Shown here: piece by piece, positions 12,182 through 24,200 of the stretch
Numbering within the stretch: position 1 is the stretch's first letter
Layout of the letters: every line of letters starts with the position of its first letter
Assembly (NCBI RefSeq): GCF_932274485.2
Contig: NC_065886.2
Span: forward strand, 19,109,501-19,173,500
Reading direction: 5' to 3'
DNA from: Patella vulgata
Taxonomy: Eukaryota > Mollusca > Gastropoda > Patellidae
Length of the DNA: 64,000 nt
Notes under the pieces: model-generated
The model's input: only the letters and a program-made list of their open reading frames with translations
Told to the model about the DNA's origin: nothing
Databases searched by the model: none
Position numbers and translations under genes: made by a program

Positions 12182-13225
12182 ACATTTTGATTGGACCAGC
12201 TCAGCGTACAGGAAATGTGCACCTTTTTTAAGGGTCGATGACATAAATCAGAAAATTGCAGATTAGGCTACTGAACTAAATATATAACAACTTCAACGAT
12301 TGGACGAGAAGAGGCATATAGCCTATATAAACAAATCGATTCATGAAATAAAGAAACATAGGCGCATGGATTTGTAATTCAACCAAAGAAGTATTTGGTA
12401 TGTATACCTTTAAATGTAATTTTCTAGACGACTATTGATGTTATATTGAATAAATATTCAACAACTTTTAAACTCAAAACTGTTTTTAATTCAAAGGGGC
12501 TTTTAATTCTAAAATTTATTTACTGTATTATCCATTATTAAAATGTTGTTGTACTTTGTATTTATATTTCACTGGTTTTTTTTTGGTTTTTTTTTGGGGG
12601 GGGGGGGGGGGTGTTTTTTTAAAGATATCTATTTTCTACTGTTTTGGGGATTTTTTAAAAAAAAAAAACAACACTTTATTAATTGTTGAATTTATTTACT
12701 TTTATTTTAACCCATAATCAAATCAAAATGTTTAGTACTTTGTATTTAAATTTTGTTTATTGGTATCCATATTCTAACCATTACAACATATAAATTGCGA
12801 TTATAAATTATAACTTGAGCGATATCTAACATAATTATGAATATTTCATATAATGTTATAAATAAGGACAAAAACGGATATAATAGACACATAATTGCGA
12901 TTATTAAAGTATAACTAAGGGCGATAGCTAACATAATTGTGAATATTTCATATACTGTTATAAATAAGGACTAGAAAGGATATAATAGACACATGTAGAG
13001 AATGGAATAATACTTAAAATAGACCACTAGACACAAACGAGGTTATTTCGGGACAGGCGAACAACCCGAAAAGCTTTTAAATATTTAGGGAAGTGCTGCA
13101 CGGCAGCCTGCTTTACATTGCCCTGTATGTGTAATTTTCATTAAACCGCGCCTGCAATATTAAAATTAAATTAAATAAATTTTATTCGTACACGAAGTAC
13201 AGTAAATATCAAAAATAAATACATA
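12182..13225. other. AT-rich intergenic stretch, no gene seen
   Basis: It contains a run of about 18 G at about 12596-12611. A pair of about 120-bp diverged direct repeats centres on ATTGCGATTATAAA...GCGATA...CATAATT, at 12794-12895 and 12895-12995. A small piece near 13030-13060 resembles the CGAGGTTATTTCGGGAC part of the SINE family seen at 11.5 and 46.6 kb. No coding signal. Confidence 0.35.
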
Positions 13226-14480
13226 TACAGTGGACTCTGTCACATCCGATGTCCGATCACTCTGGATTTCTGTGATATCCGACATGATTTTCATGTTCCG
13301 ATTTATTTCCTGAATACTTCAGCCAAAAAATCGCTGGTAAATCCGGATTCTGTATGTTCCGGATTACGACATCAATCAGCTGTCCCGTCACATAATTTCC
13401 ATTGAATCGCTGCATCCAATTATCGGTGAGATTAAAACTCAATGGGTGTGAAGCCAGAAAAGATTAACAAGCAATCACCAATCAATTATCGGTGAGATTA
13501 AAACTCCCAAGCGCCGGTCTGTGTTGATTACTTTGATAATGTTATAAATTCTTTGTTGATTATTTTACAATTTATAATCTCTTGTAAGAGTGTGCTTGGT
13601 ATTTGATTTTAGTTACTCATGTCAAATACCGCGACTTTATATAAAAATTGCCGCGATTGAAGAATCATTATACATTATTGTATTCAAAATGTCTGAACGT
13701 TCTGCAAAGCGTGCCCGAACAGATTTGACATTAGATGTAAAAGCGGCAACTTGTAGCAGATTTCGAGAAAGTTCCACGACCTGCGCAGAAGGAATTAACC
13801 GTTAAGTATTCAATTGGCCGAGCTATAGTGTCAGACATATTAAAGCGTAAAGATGAATTTAAACAGAAGTTTGCCGATAATTTAAACTGCAGTAAGAAAC
13901 GATTTTAAACCAACTCAAAATTTGAAGACGTCAACACAATGACACATAAGTGGTTTGTACGCGCCAGAAGTAAAAACATTCCAATATCAGGTCCAATAAT
14001 TAAGAGTAAAGCGTTACTTTTTGCGAATGTAATGAATCGTGGTGATTTTAAAGCATCGGATGGCTGGCTTACTTCGTGGAAAGAACGTTTTAACATCAAA
14101 GGATTTAAAGTTAGTGGCGAAAATGCAGGTGTTGACATCGATAGCGTTTAAGAATTCCGCGCGCGCATCCCGACTATTGTTTGTACGCGCCAGAAGTAAA
14201 AACATTCCAATATCAGGTCCAATAATTAAGAGTAAAGCGTTACTTTTTGCGAATGTAATGAATCGTGGTGATTTTAAAGCATCGGATGGCTGGCTTACTT
14301 CGTGGAAAGAACGTTTTAACATCAAAGGATTTAAAGTTAGTGGCGAAAATGCAGGTGTTGACATCGATAGCGTTTAAGAATTCCGCGCGCGCATCCCGAC
14401 TATTGTTGAAGGCTATTCTCCTGAAAACATTTTTAATTGTGATGAAACGGGTTTTATGAATATATTGTACGCATGAATTG
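13226..14480 (+). pseudogene. pogo/Tigger-type DNA transposon relic
   Basis: The left end at 13226 starts CAGTGGACTCTGTCACATCC, like pogo/Tigger termini. The transposase remnant begins about 13689 with MSERSAKRARTDLTL, the start of a CENP-B-like helix-turn-helix. It continues with the second DNA-binding domain (KWFVRARSKNIPISGPII, ASDGWLTSWKERF) and reaches the first catalytic Asp in NCDETGF at about 14437. There are several frame breaks, and a 226-bp internal tandem duplication (13953-14404) shifts frame. The rest of the DDE domain and the right terminus are missing, probably removed before or with the Tc1 insertion at 14549. Confidence 0.8.
13953..14404. repeat. 226-bp tandem duplication inside the pogo relic
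   Basis: The segment 13953-14178 is repeated at 14179-14404 with essentially no differences. The unit length is not a multiple of three, so the duplication disrupts the transposase frame. The lack of divergence shows it is much younger than the relic. Confidence 0.95.
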
Positions 14481-14548
14481 GACTTAAACTGTTGTACCAG
14501 TGGTTGAACTAGTAGGATTTCTAACCTGATCTTTATTAACTGGTTTAT

Positions 14549-16075
14549 TATACTATTCAAAAAAAGTAGGGGATATTTGATTTTGGGGGCATAATACTAA
14601 AATATGGAAATGACTACGAAAAAAGTCACTATAGAACCTAACAGAAGAAACATTTCCAGTTACATGTGACGCCCAAACGCACCAATAACTACCGCATGGA
14701 ATGCAGGTGATGCTTGGGGTCATCATGGGGGTCCAACCCAAGATTTGCACGACTCTGACTTTGAATGTTACAGTCATTGTGGCATTGAATTCCAGGGTGG
14801 AAACATCGGTTTAATTGTTTTAGTGACCAGAAAACAAATTTTGATATGCGTCGGCTTACCCAAAATGAAAGGTTACGTGCCTTTGGCATGCTACAGATTG
14901 GCACAACACAGGCGGTTGTGGCGCGGACGATGAATGTTTCCCAGTCTGTCATAAGCAGGCTATGGTCCAGATACCGTGATACACAATCTGTACAGGACAG
15001 ACCACGCTCAGGTCGACCAAGGGCGACAACTCAAGCCCAGGATCGATTTATCCGTACCTTGGCCTTGAGAAATCGTGTCATCACAGCAAATCAGATCAGC
15101 GCTCGTCTTCAAACAGACACTGGTGTGAGAGTGAGTGGCCAGACGATTCGGAATCGACTGCATAGGGGTCACCTTCGCGCCCGACGTCCTCGCGTGATCC
15201 CTTGTTTGAGAGATCATCACATTCAGGCAAGACGTCGTTGGTGTAGGGATCGTCAACACTGGGATAATCGACGCTGGAGCAATGCGATGTTTTCAGATGA
15301 GTCAAGGTTCACTGTTGGACAGACGTAGGAGGGTGTGGCGTCGTCGAAACGAGCGCTTCCAAGACGTTAACGTCATCAGACATGATCGATTTGGGGGTGG
15401 TTCTGTTATGGTGTGGGGAGGCATTACTGTTGCTGGAAGAACGGCTTTACATGTTGTTGCAGGGCGTGTTACAGGCCAGTACTACCGGGACAACATCTTG
15501 GCAGTCCATGTTGTGCCGTTCGCACGACGTCATGGCCGCCGTTTCATCTTCCAGGATGACAACGCAAGATGTCACAGGGTCAGGATCGTTACAGGTTACC
15601 TCCAACAACAGAACATCGCCACATTACCTTGGCCAGCACTGAGTCCCGACCTCTCCCCCATCGAGCATGTCTGGGGCATGCTTGGACAGAGGTTACGTCA
15701 ACGTCAACAACGTCCTGCCAATGTCCAAGAACTTGCTGCTGCGTTGCAACAGGAATGAGACAATCTGGACCAAAATGACCTTAGACGTCTCATTAGGATT
15801 ATGCCACGTCGGATCAATGCTTGTTTGGCAAACAGAGGAGGATTTACCCGTTACTGACTTGGTTGTGATGCTGTGGTAACTTTGCTGTTTGACCCCGAGT
15901 ATCATTTTACCCTTATAATGGTCAGTCTTTGCCTTACTTAGTCTAACGATCATTTGGAATAAATCGATGAATGTGAACTTCATTTCATTTTGTCACTTGT
16001 TTCTTCGTCAGTTTCATTAGGTGACTTTAATATAACTTAAAAATCAAATATCCCCTACTTTTTTTGAATAGTATA
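14549..16075 (+). mobile_element. Tc1-like DNA transposon, nearly complete
   Basis: Terminal inverted repeats of about 30 bp match perfectly: TATACTATTCAAAAAAAGTA at the left and its complement at 16046-16075, bordered by TA. Inside is a Tc1-type transposase on the plus strand, 14846-15877. Length (about 1.53 kb) and layout match a full Tc1-family element. The identical termini indicate a young insertion, although the coding frame is broken. Confidence 0.92.
14846..15877 (+). pseudogene. Tc1-like transposase, frame-broken
   Basis: The N-terminal part (14846-15328) has the paired helix-turn-helix (RLTQNERLRAFGML, VVARTMNVSQSVISRLW), a GRPR hinge, and the first catalytic Asp in MFSDESRF. The second part (about 15300-15758) has GGGSVMVWGG, the second Asp in FQDDNARCH, and the third catalytic position in SPDLSPIEHVW. 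One frame shift separates the parts near 15310-15330 and a stop follows LQQE at 15756-15758. Total length is close to the usual 340 residues. Confidence 0.88.
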
Positions 16076-16801
16076 TAAGGTTGAACTATACTTGGGCCAA
16101 ATCTTTCAATGTTACATTGATGATACAACATCAAATCACTCTGACACATAGTGACATCACTACGTTTTTCTTTTCCCTGGACATGGGCCATTGGGCACAC
16201 CTTCACACCTCATTAGTTCTTCTTTAAATGTCAACTAAATTTATAATTGGTCATAAATTACGTTTGAAGATCATAAAGTACAAAATATACCTTTTAGTCT
16301 ACTAGTATTCACAGAGTCCTAAGCTTTAAATCCATATAACTATTGACACATTAATCCATGTAACACTAGAAATGTCAAAAAAACTCTAGATAGCCATCAT
16401 CTGGCTTTTATCCTTGACTGTCAAGCTACCCACCATTAACTCCGTGTACCAAACATGATTAAAGCGTGGACTTAAATATTAACATTGAGGTCAAAGCGAG
16501 ATGGGGTGAATATAGTAAATTTATGTGCATAATATGTGAAACGTGTGCGAGTCTATGTTCTCTGTAAAGGTTATACTTATATTAATGTAGTGAACGAGTG
16601 GATAAATCAACACTGTTACTAAATTAAGAGTACTTGCTTCGTTGAGGTCTTGACATAAAGTGAGTGTAAAACATAAACCGGAAGTTGATAGTGTTGGTGT
16701 CACGTGGTTTACCACATTAATACAATATATCAAATATCTAATATGAAAGCCATAAAGTTTAAATAAAAAAATTAATAGTAATTTTATTTTACGAAAACAC
16801 T
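16076..16801. other. Intergenic stretch, no gene seen
   Basis: About 730 bp of AT-rich sequence between two Tc1-type elements. Open frames are short and carry no recognisable motif. Confidence 0.4.
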
Positions 16802-17912
16802 CATCTGGTTCAGTTACAACTTGGGCCCATTACAGGATACACAATGTTGATGATAGAACTCGTTCAGGTCGTCCTAGAGCCGCTACACAAGCCCAGGATC
16901 GATACATTCGTACACAGGTCCTGCGAAATCGAGGACAAACGGCCAATAAGCTTTCTGTCAGGAATTCGAGTTACACCGAAAACGATTAGAAATCGGCTAC
17001 ATGCAGTCCATTTGCATGCGCGACGACCGCGTGTCGTGTCTCCATTAACTTGCCAGCACATGACAAACAGGCGTCAATGGTGTAGGCAGCGTAGAAATTG
17101 GGGTAAGCGTCGACGGGCTCATGTAAAGTTCTCAGATGAGTCCCGGTTTACTCTGGATTTCACCGATAGTCTTGCTCGCGTTTGTAAATGAGCGTGTAAA
17201 TGAGCGTCATGCTACCGTTAACGTCAGACAGATTCGGGCGTGGATCTGTTATGGTGTGGGGAGGAATCACCATGACTGGCAGAACGGACTTGCATATTGT
17301 TCAAGGAAGAGTCACTGATGTGTACTACAGTGACCACATCCTGGCACCGATAGTTCTGCCTTTTGCTCAACGTGCAGGTCGACGTTTCATTTTTCAAGAT
17401 GCCCACGTTTCGTCTTTCAAATGCTCACCTCGGTTGTGTCGTGAATGACTACCTCCAGGTCACCATATTGTTCATATGCCTTGGCGAGCCATGAGGCCTG
17501 ACCTTTCCCCTATAGAGCATGTCTGGGAAATGATCGGGTGACGTGTTCGGCTATGTCAACGTCAACCGGCAAGAATCGGCCGTGGCACTGCAAGAGGAGT
17601 GTCAGATTGCCCCAAATCGTGATTGGGCGGTTGATTAGGAGCATACCACGACGAATTTCTGAATGTCTTAGTATTGGTAGAGCAATTATTAAGATAAAAA
17701 TCAAAAATGTCAATTTTTACTTTTGACAGTGTATCTCTTTGCGAGTGAAATGGGGTCGTCAGATAAGCCGCCCATAAAAACTATTTTTGTTCATGTCTAG
17801 GCAATTGGCCTGTTATTAACTTACATTGGTTACCTCTAATATAAACAGCAGTGCATTTCCACAGTTTTGTATTGTTTCTGAATATCCCTTACTTTTTTGA
17901 AGAGTATATATA
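16802..17912 (+). mobile_element. Tc1-like transposon remnant, 5'-truncated
   Basis: Plus-strand Tc1 transposase pieces run from about 16844: KTIRNRLHAVHLHARRPRVV, then KFSDESRFTL with the first catalytic Asp, then GRGSVMVWGGITMTGRTDL at about 17226, RRFIFQDAH at the second Asp site, and an IEHVW block near 17510-17525. Several frame breaks are present. The right terminus at 17880-17912 (ATCCCTTACTTTTTTGAAGA) matches the family of the element at 5809-6575. No left terminus was found. Confidence 0.82.
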
Positions 17913-17924
17913 CCACGTCTCATT

Positions 17925-17932
17925 TATATAAG
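17925..17932 (+). promoter_or_regulatory. Possible TATA box of polyketide synthase gene A
   Basis: TATATAAG lies 78 bp upstream of the ATG at 18003, about 13 bp beyond the end of the Tc1 remnant. If it is used, transcription would start near 17955-17962, giving a 5' leader of about 45 nt. The alternative is that the T-rich stretch ending TATTACAG at 17960 is a splice acceptor of an upstream leader exon. The sequence alone does not decide. The leader would hold a five-codon upstream reading frame at 17972-17989. Confidence 0.4.
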
Positions 17933-18002
17933 AATTGTTTATTGTACTTTTGTATTACAGAACGAGACTGGATGATATATCTTGAGTAAAGGTTAGATTA
18001 CA

Positions 18003-18202
18003 ATGGAGGAAATAGCCATAATTGGAGTGGGGTGCAAACTACCAGGAGCAGATAATATTGACCAGTTTTGGCGGGTTTTGGAAAATGGTGAAAATCACGT
18101 CCTGGAAGTGCCGAGTGATCGATGGAATCTGGATGCATTTTACGACCCTGATCCAAATGCGCCAGGCAAGACATACGTTAGAAGAGCTGGTTTCGTTAAG
18201 AA
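18003..18202 (+). CDS. Gene A exon 1: ketosynthase N-terminus
   Basis: It encodes residues 1-66 plus two bases of codon 67. [20 protein letters not shown] is the canonical opening of a type I ketosynthase. [20 protein letters not shown] is the block that precedes the substrate pocket. The donor is AA|GTAAG at 18203. An L1 element sits 17 bp downstream of the donor, leaving the splice site intact. Confidence 0.92.
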
Positions 18203-21200
18203 GTAAGATTATTTATTCCGACTTCCGGTGGCGCTGCGATGCAAGTTGCACGCGCTTAAAAGCGTCTCAAGACACACTGGTGAAAAATGAAAAATCGAGA
18301 TAATAGAATGGACTGATCTGTAAAGATTCAAAGATGTAAATGGGAATTATAAACATATGTATGGAGGAATAAATAGCGCAAAAGAAGAAAACAAACAAAC
18401 TTGGATCTATTCTATCCGTGAAGAAACGGTGGTGAGTGAAGTTTTTTCCCACGTGCGCTGGCAGACGAAGACGCCATCTTATCTCGGGTCGGAGAAGAAA
18501 CTGGCCTGCTGGGCATTGCAAGTGACTCATGCCTCCTCGTCTTAAAAAAACCAATGCAGAATCAATTAAATCGTACATGACAAGAAGCTCTGCGACGAAA
18601 AAGGCCATTGTTGAAAAGAGCAGTCAGACTAAAGAAAAAGAAGACATGTCTGTGTTGGAAAATGAAAACAGAAACGACAGTAAAACTTACGTAACTTCAA
18701 CAGAAATGGGACAAATCACAGAAACTATTCTAAGCAAATTCAAAAACGTAGAAGACCTCATAGAAAATAGAGTTTGCTCGAAAATTGAAGAACTTAAAAC
18801 TGAAATGAAAGTAGAAATTAGAGGTATTCAAAACGAAATATTACAGATAAAAGAAACTGTGAAAGAAAATGAGAAGAAAATCATTGGAAATGAAGAAAAA
18901 ATAAAATGTATCGAAGAAACCCTACCACAAAATCAAAATAATCTACTAAAGAAAATAAAGTTATTAGAAGAAGAAATATTGGTGAAAGAAATTCATGATA
19001 GAAAGAGAAATCTGCTAATTTATGGAGTTAAAGAAGAAAAAGAAGAAAATATCCAAGAAGTGGTCACACTTTTCTTACTAACCAGCTTAGAACTCTCAAA
19101 GGAGGAAGTGATGAAAATAAAACTATGTGCCGCTCATAGGCTGAGAAAACCAGTTTATCAAAACCCAAGAACAGAAAATGCCCCAAGGGCTATCATCATT
19201 GTGTTGATAGAACAATGCCATAGAGACCGCATATTAAATGTGGCCCAGGAGAAACTTAACGGTAGAAGTAAAATGTCTGTAAGAAGTGACCTACCAGCTA
19301 CCCTGAAAAAGAAAAGAGCACAGTTAGTACAGAAAGCATTCGAAATCAGAAAAAATGAACATTTAAAAACAAGAATAAGAGTGGTTAAAGCTGACGTGTG
19401 GCTAGAAGTGAAAGGCAAATCCGACATAGACTGGAATAGACGATATAATTAGAAGCATAATCCGACGTGGATAAGATTTACTTAAAATGATGTTTTCCTC
19501 GATAAACCCTGAAATCCCAAAAAGAAGTTATACATAGACTTTTTCTAAAGTTCATAAACAGTATACATGTAACAACTTCTTAAAGTTTGTAAACATTATA
19601 CATGTAACAACTCCCTTTTGTAACAATATTCATGTTGAAAATTTGATATATGGTAAAAAAAAAAATTGCTGCTATTGTAACGTTAATGAAGGTCTACATC
19701 TCCACTATGCCCCATACCAATAAGCAAATGAATATGTAATTTATGCTCTCTTTAGAGGCGTGATAGTCCGCAGGATTTGATGGGTTAACGGCTAGTTAGA
19801 GAATTTGTGGTTACTTTATTTATAGGCCTACTCTATATATCTTAAGTATCGCCTTCAGTGGTTAAGTATCTCAATGGATTGAGGCTGCAGTCGGTAACCA
19901 GGATACTTATCCTTATAAATTAATAACATAGGAAAGTATAGATTTGATATCAAACCAAAGAACAATATTGCTTGTGTTACGCTATGTAATGCGCATTAAG
20001 GCTATATAAACTATAGACCAGTAGTGCAGTACGGGCCAATCTGATAAAAATAATGGGCGTTGGGAGGCACCGGCAATCTTAGAGGTAGAGCAAAATAATT
20101 CTTATAGTTGATATGACAGAAAATGTCCCACGGCACTAACTTAATAAGTAGCCAGAAAATGTGTCTGAATAGGAAGTTGGAAATACTATTTTTATTATAA
20201 TCCTTTGCAGTTTCGTAATCTTGGACATTAAAGTGTCCCAGATGTCAACGATAGGAAAAGGAAATGTACCTTTTTATTTTATTGTATTGTATTTTTGTTA
20301 TTTATCTTTGTTCCATACAATTGCTTATATATCTGTTACATTATGCTATGCAATTCATGAGCCCCCCTTCATGCTTTCCCCTTCGGACCCTGCACTTCAT
20401 CGAGAGTTTTCACAAAAGAGCCCTTATCTAAGTAAAACTGACTATGGCTAACAATTTAAGAATACTCTCGGTTAACTGTCAGGGACTTGGAGACAGTAGG
20501 AAGAGGCGCGATGTATTTAACATGCTCAAACAGCAGAATGCAGACATTATTTGTTTACAAGATACGCATTTGGAACAAAAATTAGAAAAATATATAGCAG
20601 CGGAATGGGGAAATTCTGATATCGAAATGTGTGGTAATTCGTCTAAACAGAGAGGAGTGACTATATTGTTCGGAAATAAATTAGAATACAAAAAACATAA
20701 AGTCAGAAAAGACTGGACCAATAGCAACTACATTTTTGTAGAATTAGAAATAAATGACATAAAATTTATACTTGGCAATATTTATGGGCCTAATTCTGAT
20801 AGTCCTGGCTTTTACCAAGAACTCAATACGAATTTAAAGCTGTTTGACAATGATAGATACATCCTCTGTGGGGATTGGAATTTAACTTTAAATCAATGTA
20901 TGGATACATATAACTACAAACATGTAAATAACCCTAAGGCAAAAATGGAGCTGACAGATATGTGTCAGAAATATGAATTAATCGATGTCTGGCGCTCATT
21001 CCACAAAAACGAAAAAAAATATACATGGAGTAGGTGTAATCCAATTAAAAGAGCGCGGCTAGACTTTTTCTTGACTTCAGAAAATCTCCTGACACATATT
21101 ACGAAAGCCGATATCCTACATGGATATAGAACCGATCATTCTGCCATCTCCATTGCCTTGACTATTAATAAACATGAAAGAGCAAAAGGCTATTGGAAAT

Positions 21201-24200
21201 TCAACAATTCCTTACTGTATGACGAGCTGTTTGTTACAATGATCAAAGAAAATATCAACTACATCAAAGAGTTCTATGCGGCGTCGCCATACAGTCTCGA
21301 ATTTGTTGAAGCTTCCACAATTAATGACATTGAATATACAATTGATGACCAATTGCTCTTTGAAATGTTACTTTTACATTTAAGAGGGAAAATCATATCA
21401 TTTGCCTCATATAAGAAAAGGAAGAGTTCTGAGATTGAAAAAAAATTGATGCTAGAAATACAAGAAATTGAAAACAAAACTGAAATATATCCTAACCACG
21501 GTGAATTCTATGATCAATTGCAAAACTTGAATTCAAAATTAGAGGAACATAGGAAAAAAAAAATTGAAGGAATCATTGTTAGATCTAGGGCCAAATGGAC
21601 TGAGGAAGGGGAGAGAAACACCTCATATTTCCTCAATTTAGAAAAGAGAAATTATACAAACAAAAATATCCAAGAAATTGATACTGAACTATTAGGCAAA
21701 GTTTCGGATCAGAGAGAAATATTGAAACAAGTTAAACTCTTCTATGAACAATTATACAAAAGTAATCCAAATGTTGATTTAGAAAAAACTAACATAAATT
21801 TGGAAAACGTCTTAGAAAAAAAATTATCAAAAGAAATTAGTGAGTCACTTGAAGGCCCAATCTCTATAAGTGAATTGTCTACTATTGTGAAAAATCAGAA
21901 ACGAAACAAAAGTCCAGGCATCGACGGCTATACCTCAGAATTTTTCCAGTTCTTTTGGCGAGATTTATCTAAGATTATGCTGAGATCTATTAACAATGCA
22001 CTACATAAAGGTGAACTATCACTGACCCAAAAACAAGGCGTGATTACATGTATTCCGAAAACGGGAAAAAATCGAACACTTCTAAAAAACTGGAGGCCCA
22101 TTACGCTGTTGAATTCTTGCTATAAAGCCATATCAGGCTGCATTGCCAATCGTGTTAAATCTGTTTTACCCAAATTAATTCATGAGGACCAGAAAGGGTT
22201 CCTTTCTGGCAGATACATAGGCGAATGTACAAGGTTGACCTACGACATCCTGTTTGAAACAAAGAGACAGGATGTCCCGGCCATGCTACTACTTATAGAC
22301 TTTGAAAAAGCGTTTGACAGTGTGTCATGGAAATTTATCGAAAATGTTGTCCGCGCATTCAATTTCGGGCCCTCCATGCAAAACTGGATAAAAATACTTT
22401 ACAAAAATGCGCAGTCATGTGTTACACAAAATGGTCATCTGTCGAAATTCTTTAAGCTGGAAAGAGGCTGTAGACAAGGCGACCCGCTCTCGCCGTATAT
22501 ATTTCTACTATGCGCAGATGTTCTTGGGTCAATGATTAGGAAAAACGATAGAATTAAAGGTGTATATATATTTGATAGGCAATTTAAAATAGCACAATAT
22601 GCGGATGACACATCACTTTTCTTGGATGGTTCAGAGGAATCACTGCGAGAAACTATGAATACTCTGGAATTATTCTTTAAAATGTCCGGATTAAGAGTGA
22701 ATATAGATAAAACAAACGCTATCTGGATGGGCCGATATGCAGGTTCAAAAACAAAAATTTGTAATGAATTTAAATTTAATTGGCCTGAAAATCAGTTTAC
22801 ATCTCTTGGCATTAATTTCAGTATAAATTTAGACGAAATTATAGATCTCAACTTTAATGTGAAATTGGATGATCTTGAGAAATTAACACATATCTGGAGT
22901 AAACGTAAACTGACTCTAATTGGAAGAGTCACCATTCTTAAGAGTTTAATCTTACCTAAAATCAATCACTTGTTCTCGGCACTACCCAACCCAGAATGTT
23001 CTGACCTCAAAAGGCTTGAACAAATATGTTTCAGATTTATATGGAACCATGGGAATGACCGAATTAAACGCTCAAGAGTCATAAAATCAATTGAAAATGG
23101 TGGTCTAAATTTTACTGATATCAATGCATTTAATAAGAGTATGAAAATATCTTGGATCAGAAGATTACATGTTCAAAACAGTAATTGGAGTCCATTTGTG
23201 GACCATTATTTGAAAATACTCCCCTTTGAAATCTCAGCAGTAGGTTCTGATTTAAATTCCAAAATACTTGGGGTGATAGAAAACCCATTCTGGAGGGACA
23301 CCTATACAGCATGGGTTGAGTTTGTTGGGAATGTACTTGAAAAGGATAACAAAGATATGAACATGGAAAATATTTTATTACAACCCATCTGGTACAATAA
23401 AATATTCAGATTTAGGTTTATTAAGGACTGGTTCCAAAAGGGAGTCAGAACTATTAATGACCTCATAAATGATAGAGGTAAGCTCAAAACATTTGACAAT
23501 ATGAAAAGTGAATTTGGACTGAAAGGCACATTTCTTCACTATAACGGATTGATAACATCTCTCCCTAAAAGGTGGAAAAATGTGATATCAGACAATGTAC
23601 ATTCTCATTTACAAAAACCATACATACCAAGACCCATCCAGATCGTACTAAGCGAAGCTAAAGGCTGTAAACATATATATAAGTTCTTAATCAAAAATGA
23701 ATCAAAGGAAAAAGAATGCAAAAATGAAATAAAATGGATGAATATACTTAACCTAAATTTGTCTCCAGAACAGTGGAGAAAAATATATGCTATACCGAAA
23801 AAAGTGACATTGGACACAAAGTTAATAGAGTTTCAATTCAAATTTCTACACAGAATTGTTACCACAAAAAAATATCTTTACACTATCAAATTAAGCAATG
23901 AGAAACAGTGCTCAATCTGTGGGGAAAAAGATGAAACTCTTGAACATTTGTACTACGAATGCCCTGAAACTCAAAATATTTGGACGAATATGTCTAATGT
24001 TCTTGAAAAATACGGAATGTGTGATACTCATTTCACATGTAATGATATAATGCTTGGAAAACAGGAGACATCCCCTGTTGTCAATTTTATTATCATATGT
24101 AGTAAATACTACATTTTCAGAAGTAGTATAACAGGTAACTCCCTTAATTTCCAAGCCTTATTGAAATTTATTCATTTTTATTACAGAATTGAAAAGTACA

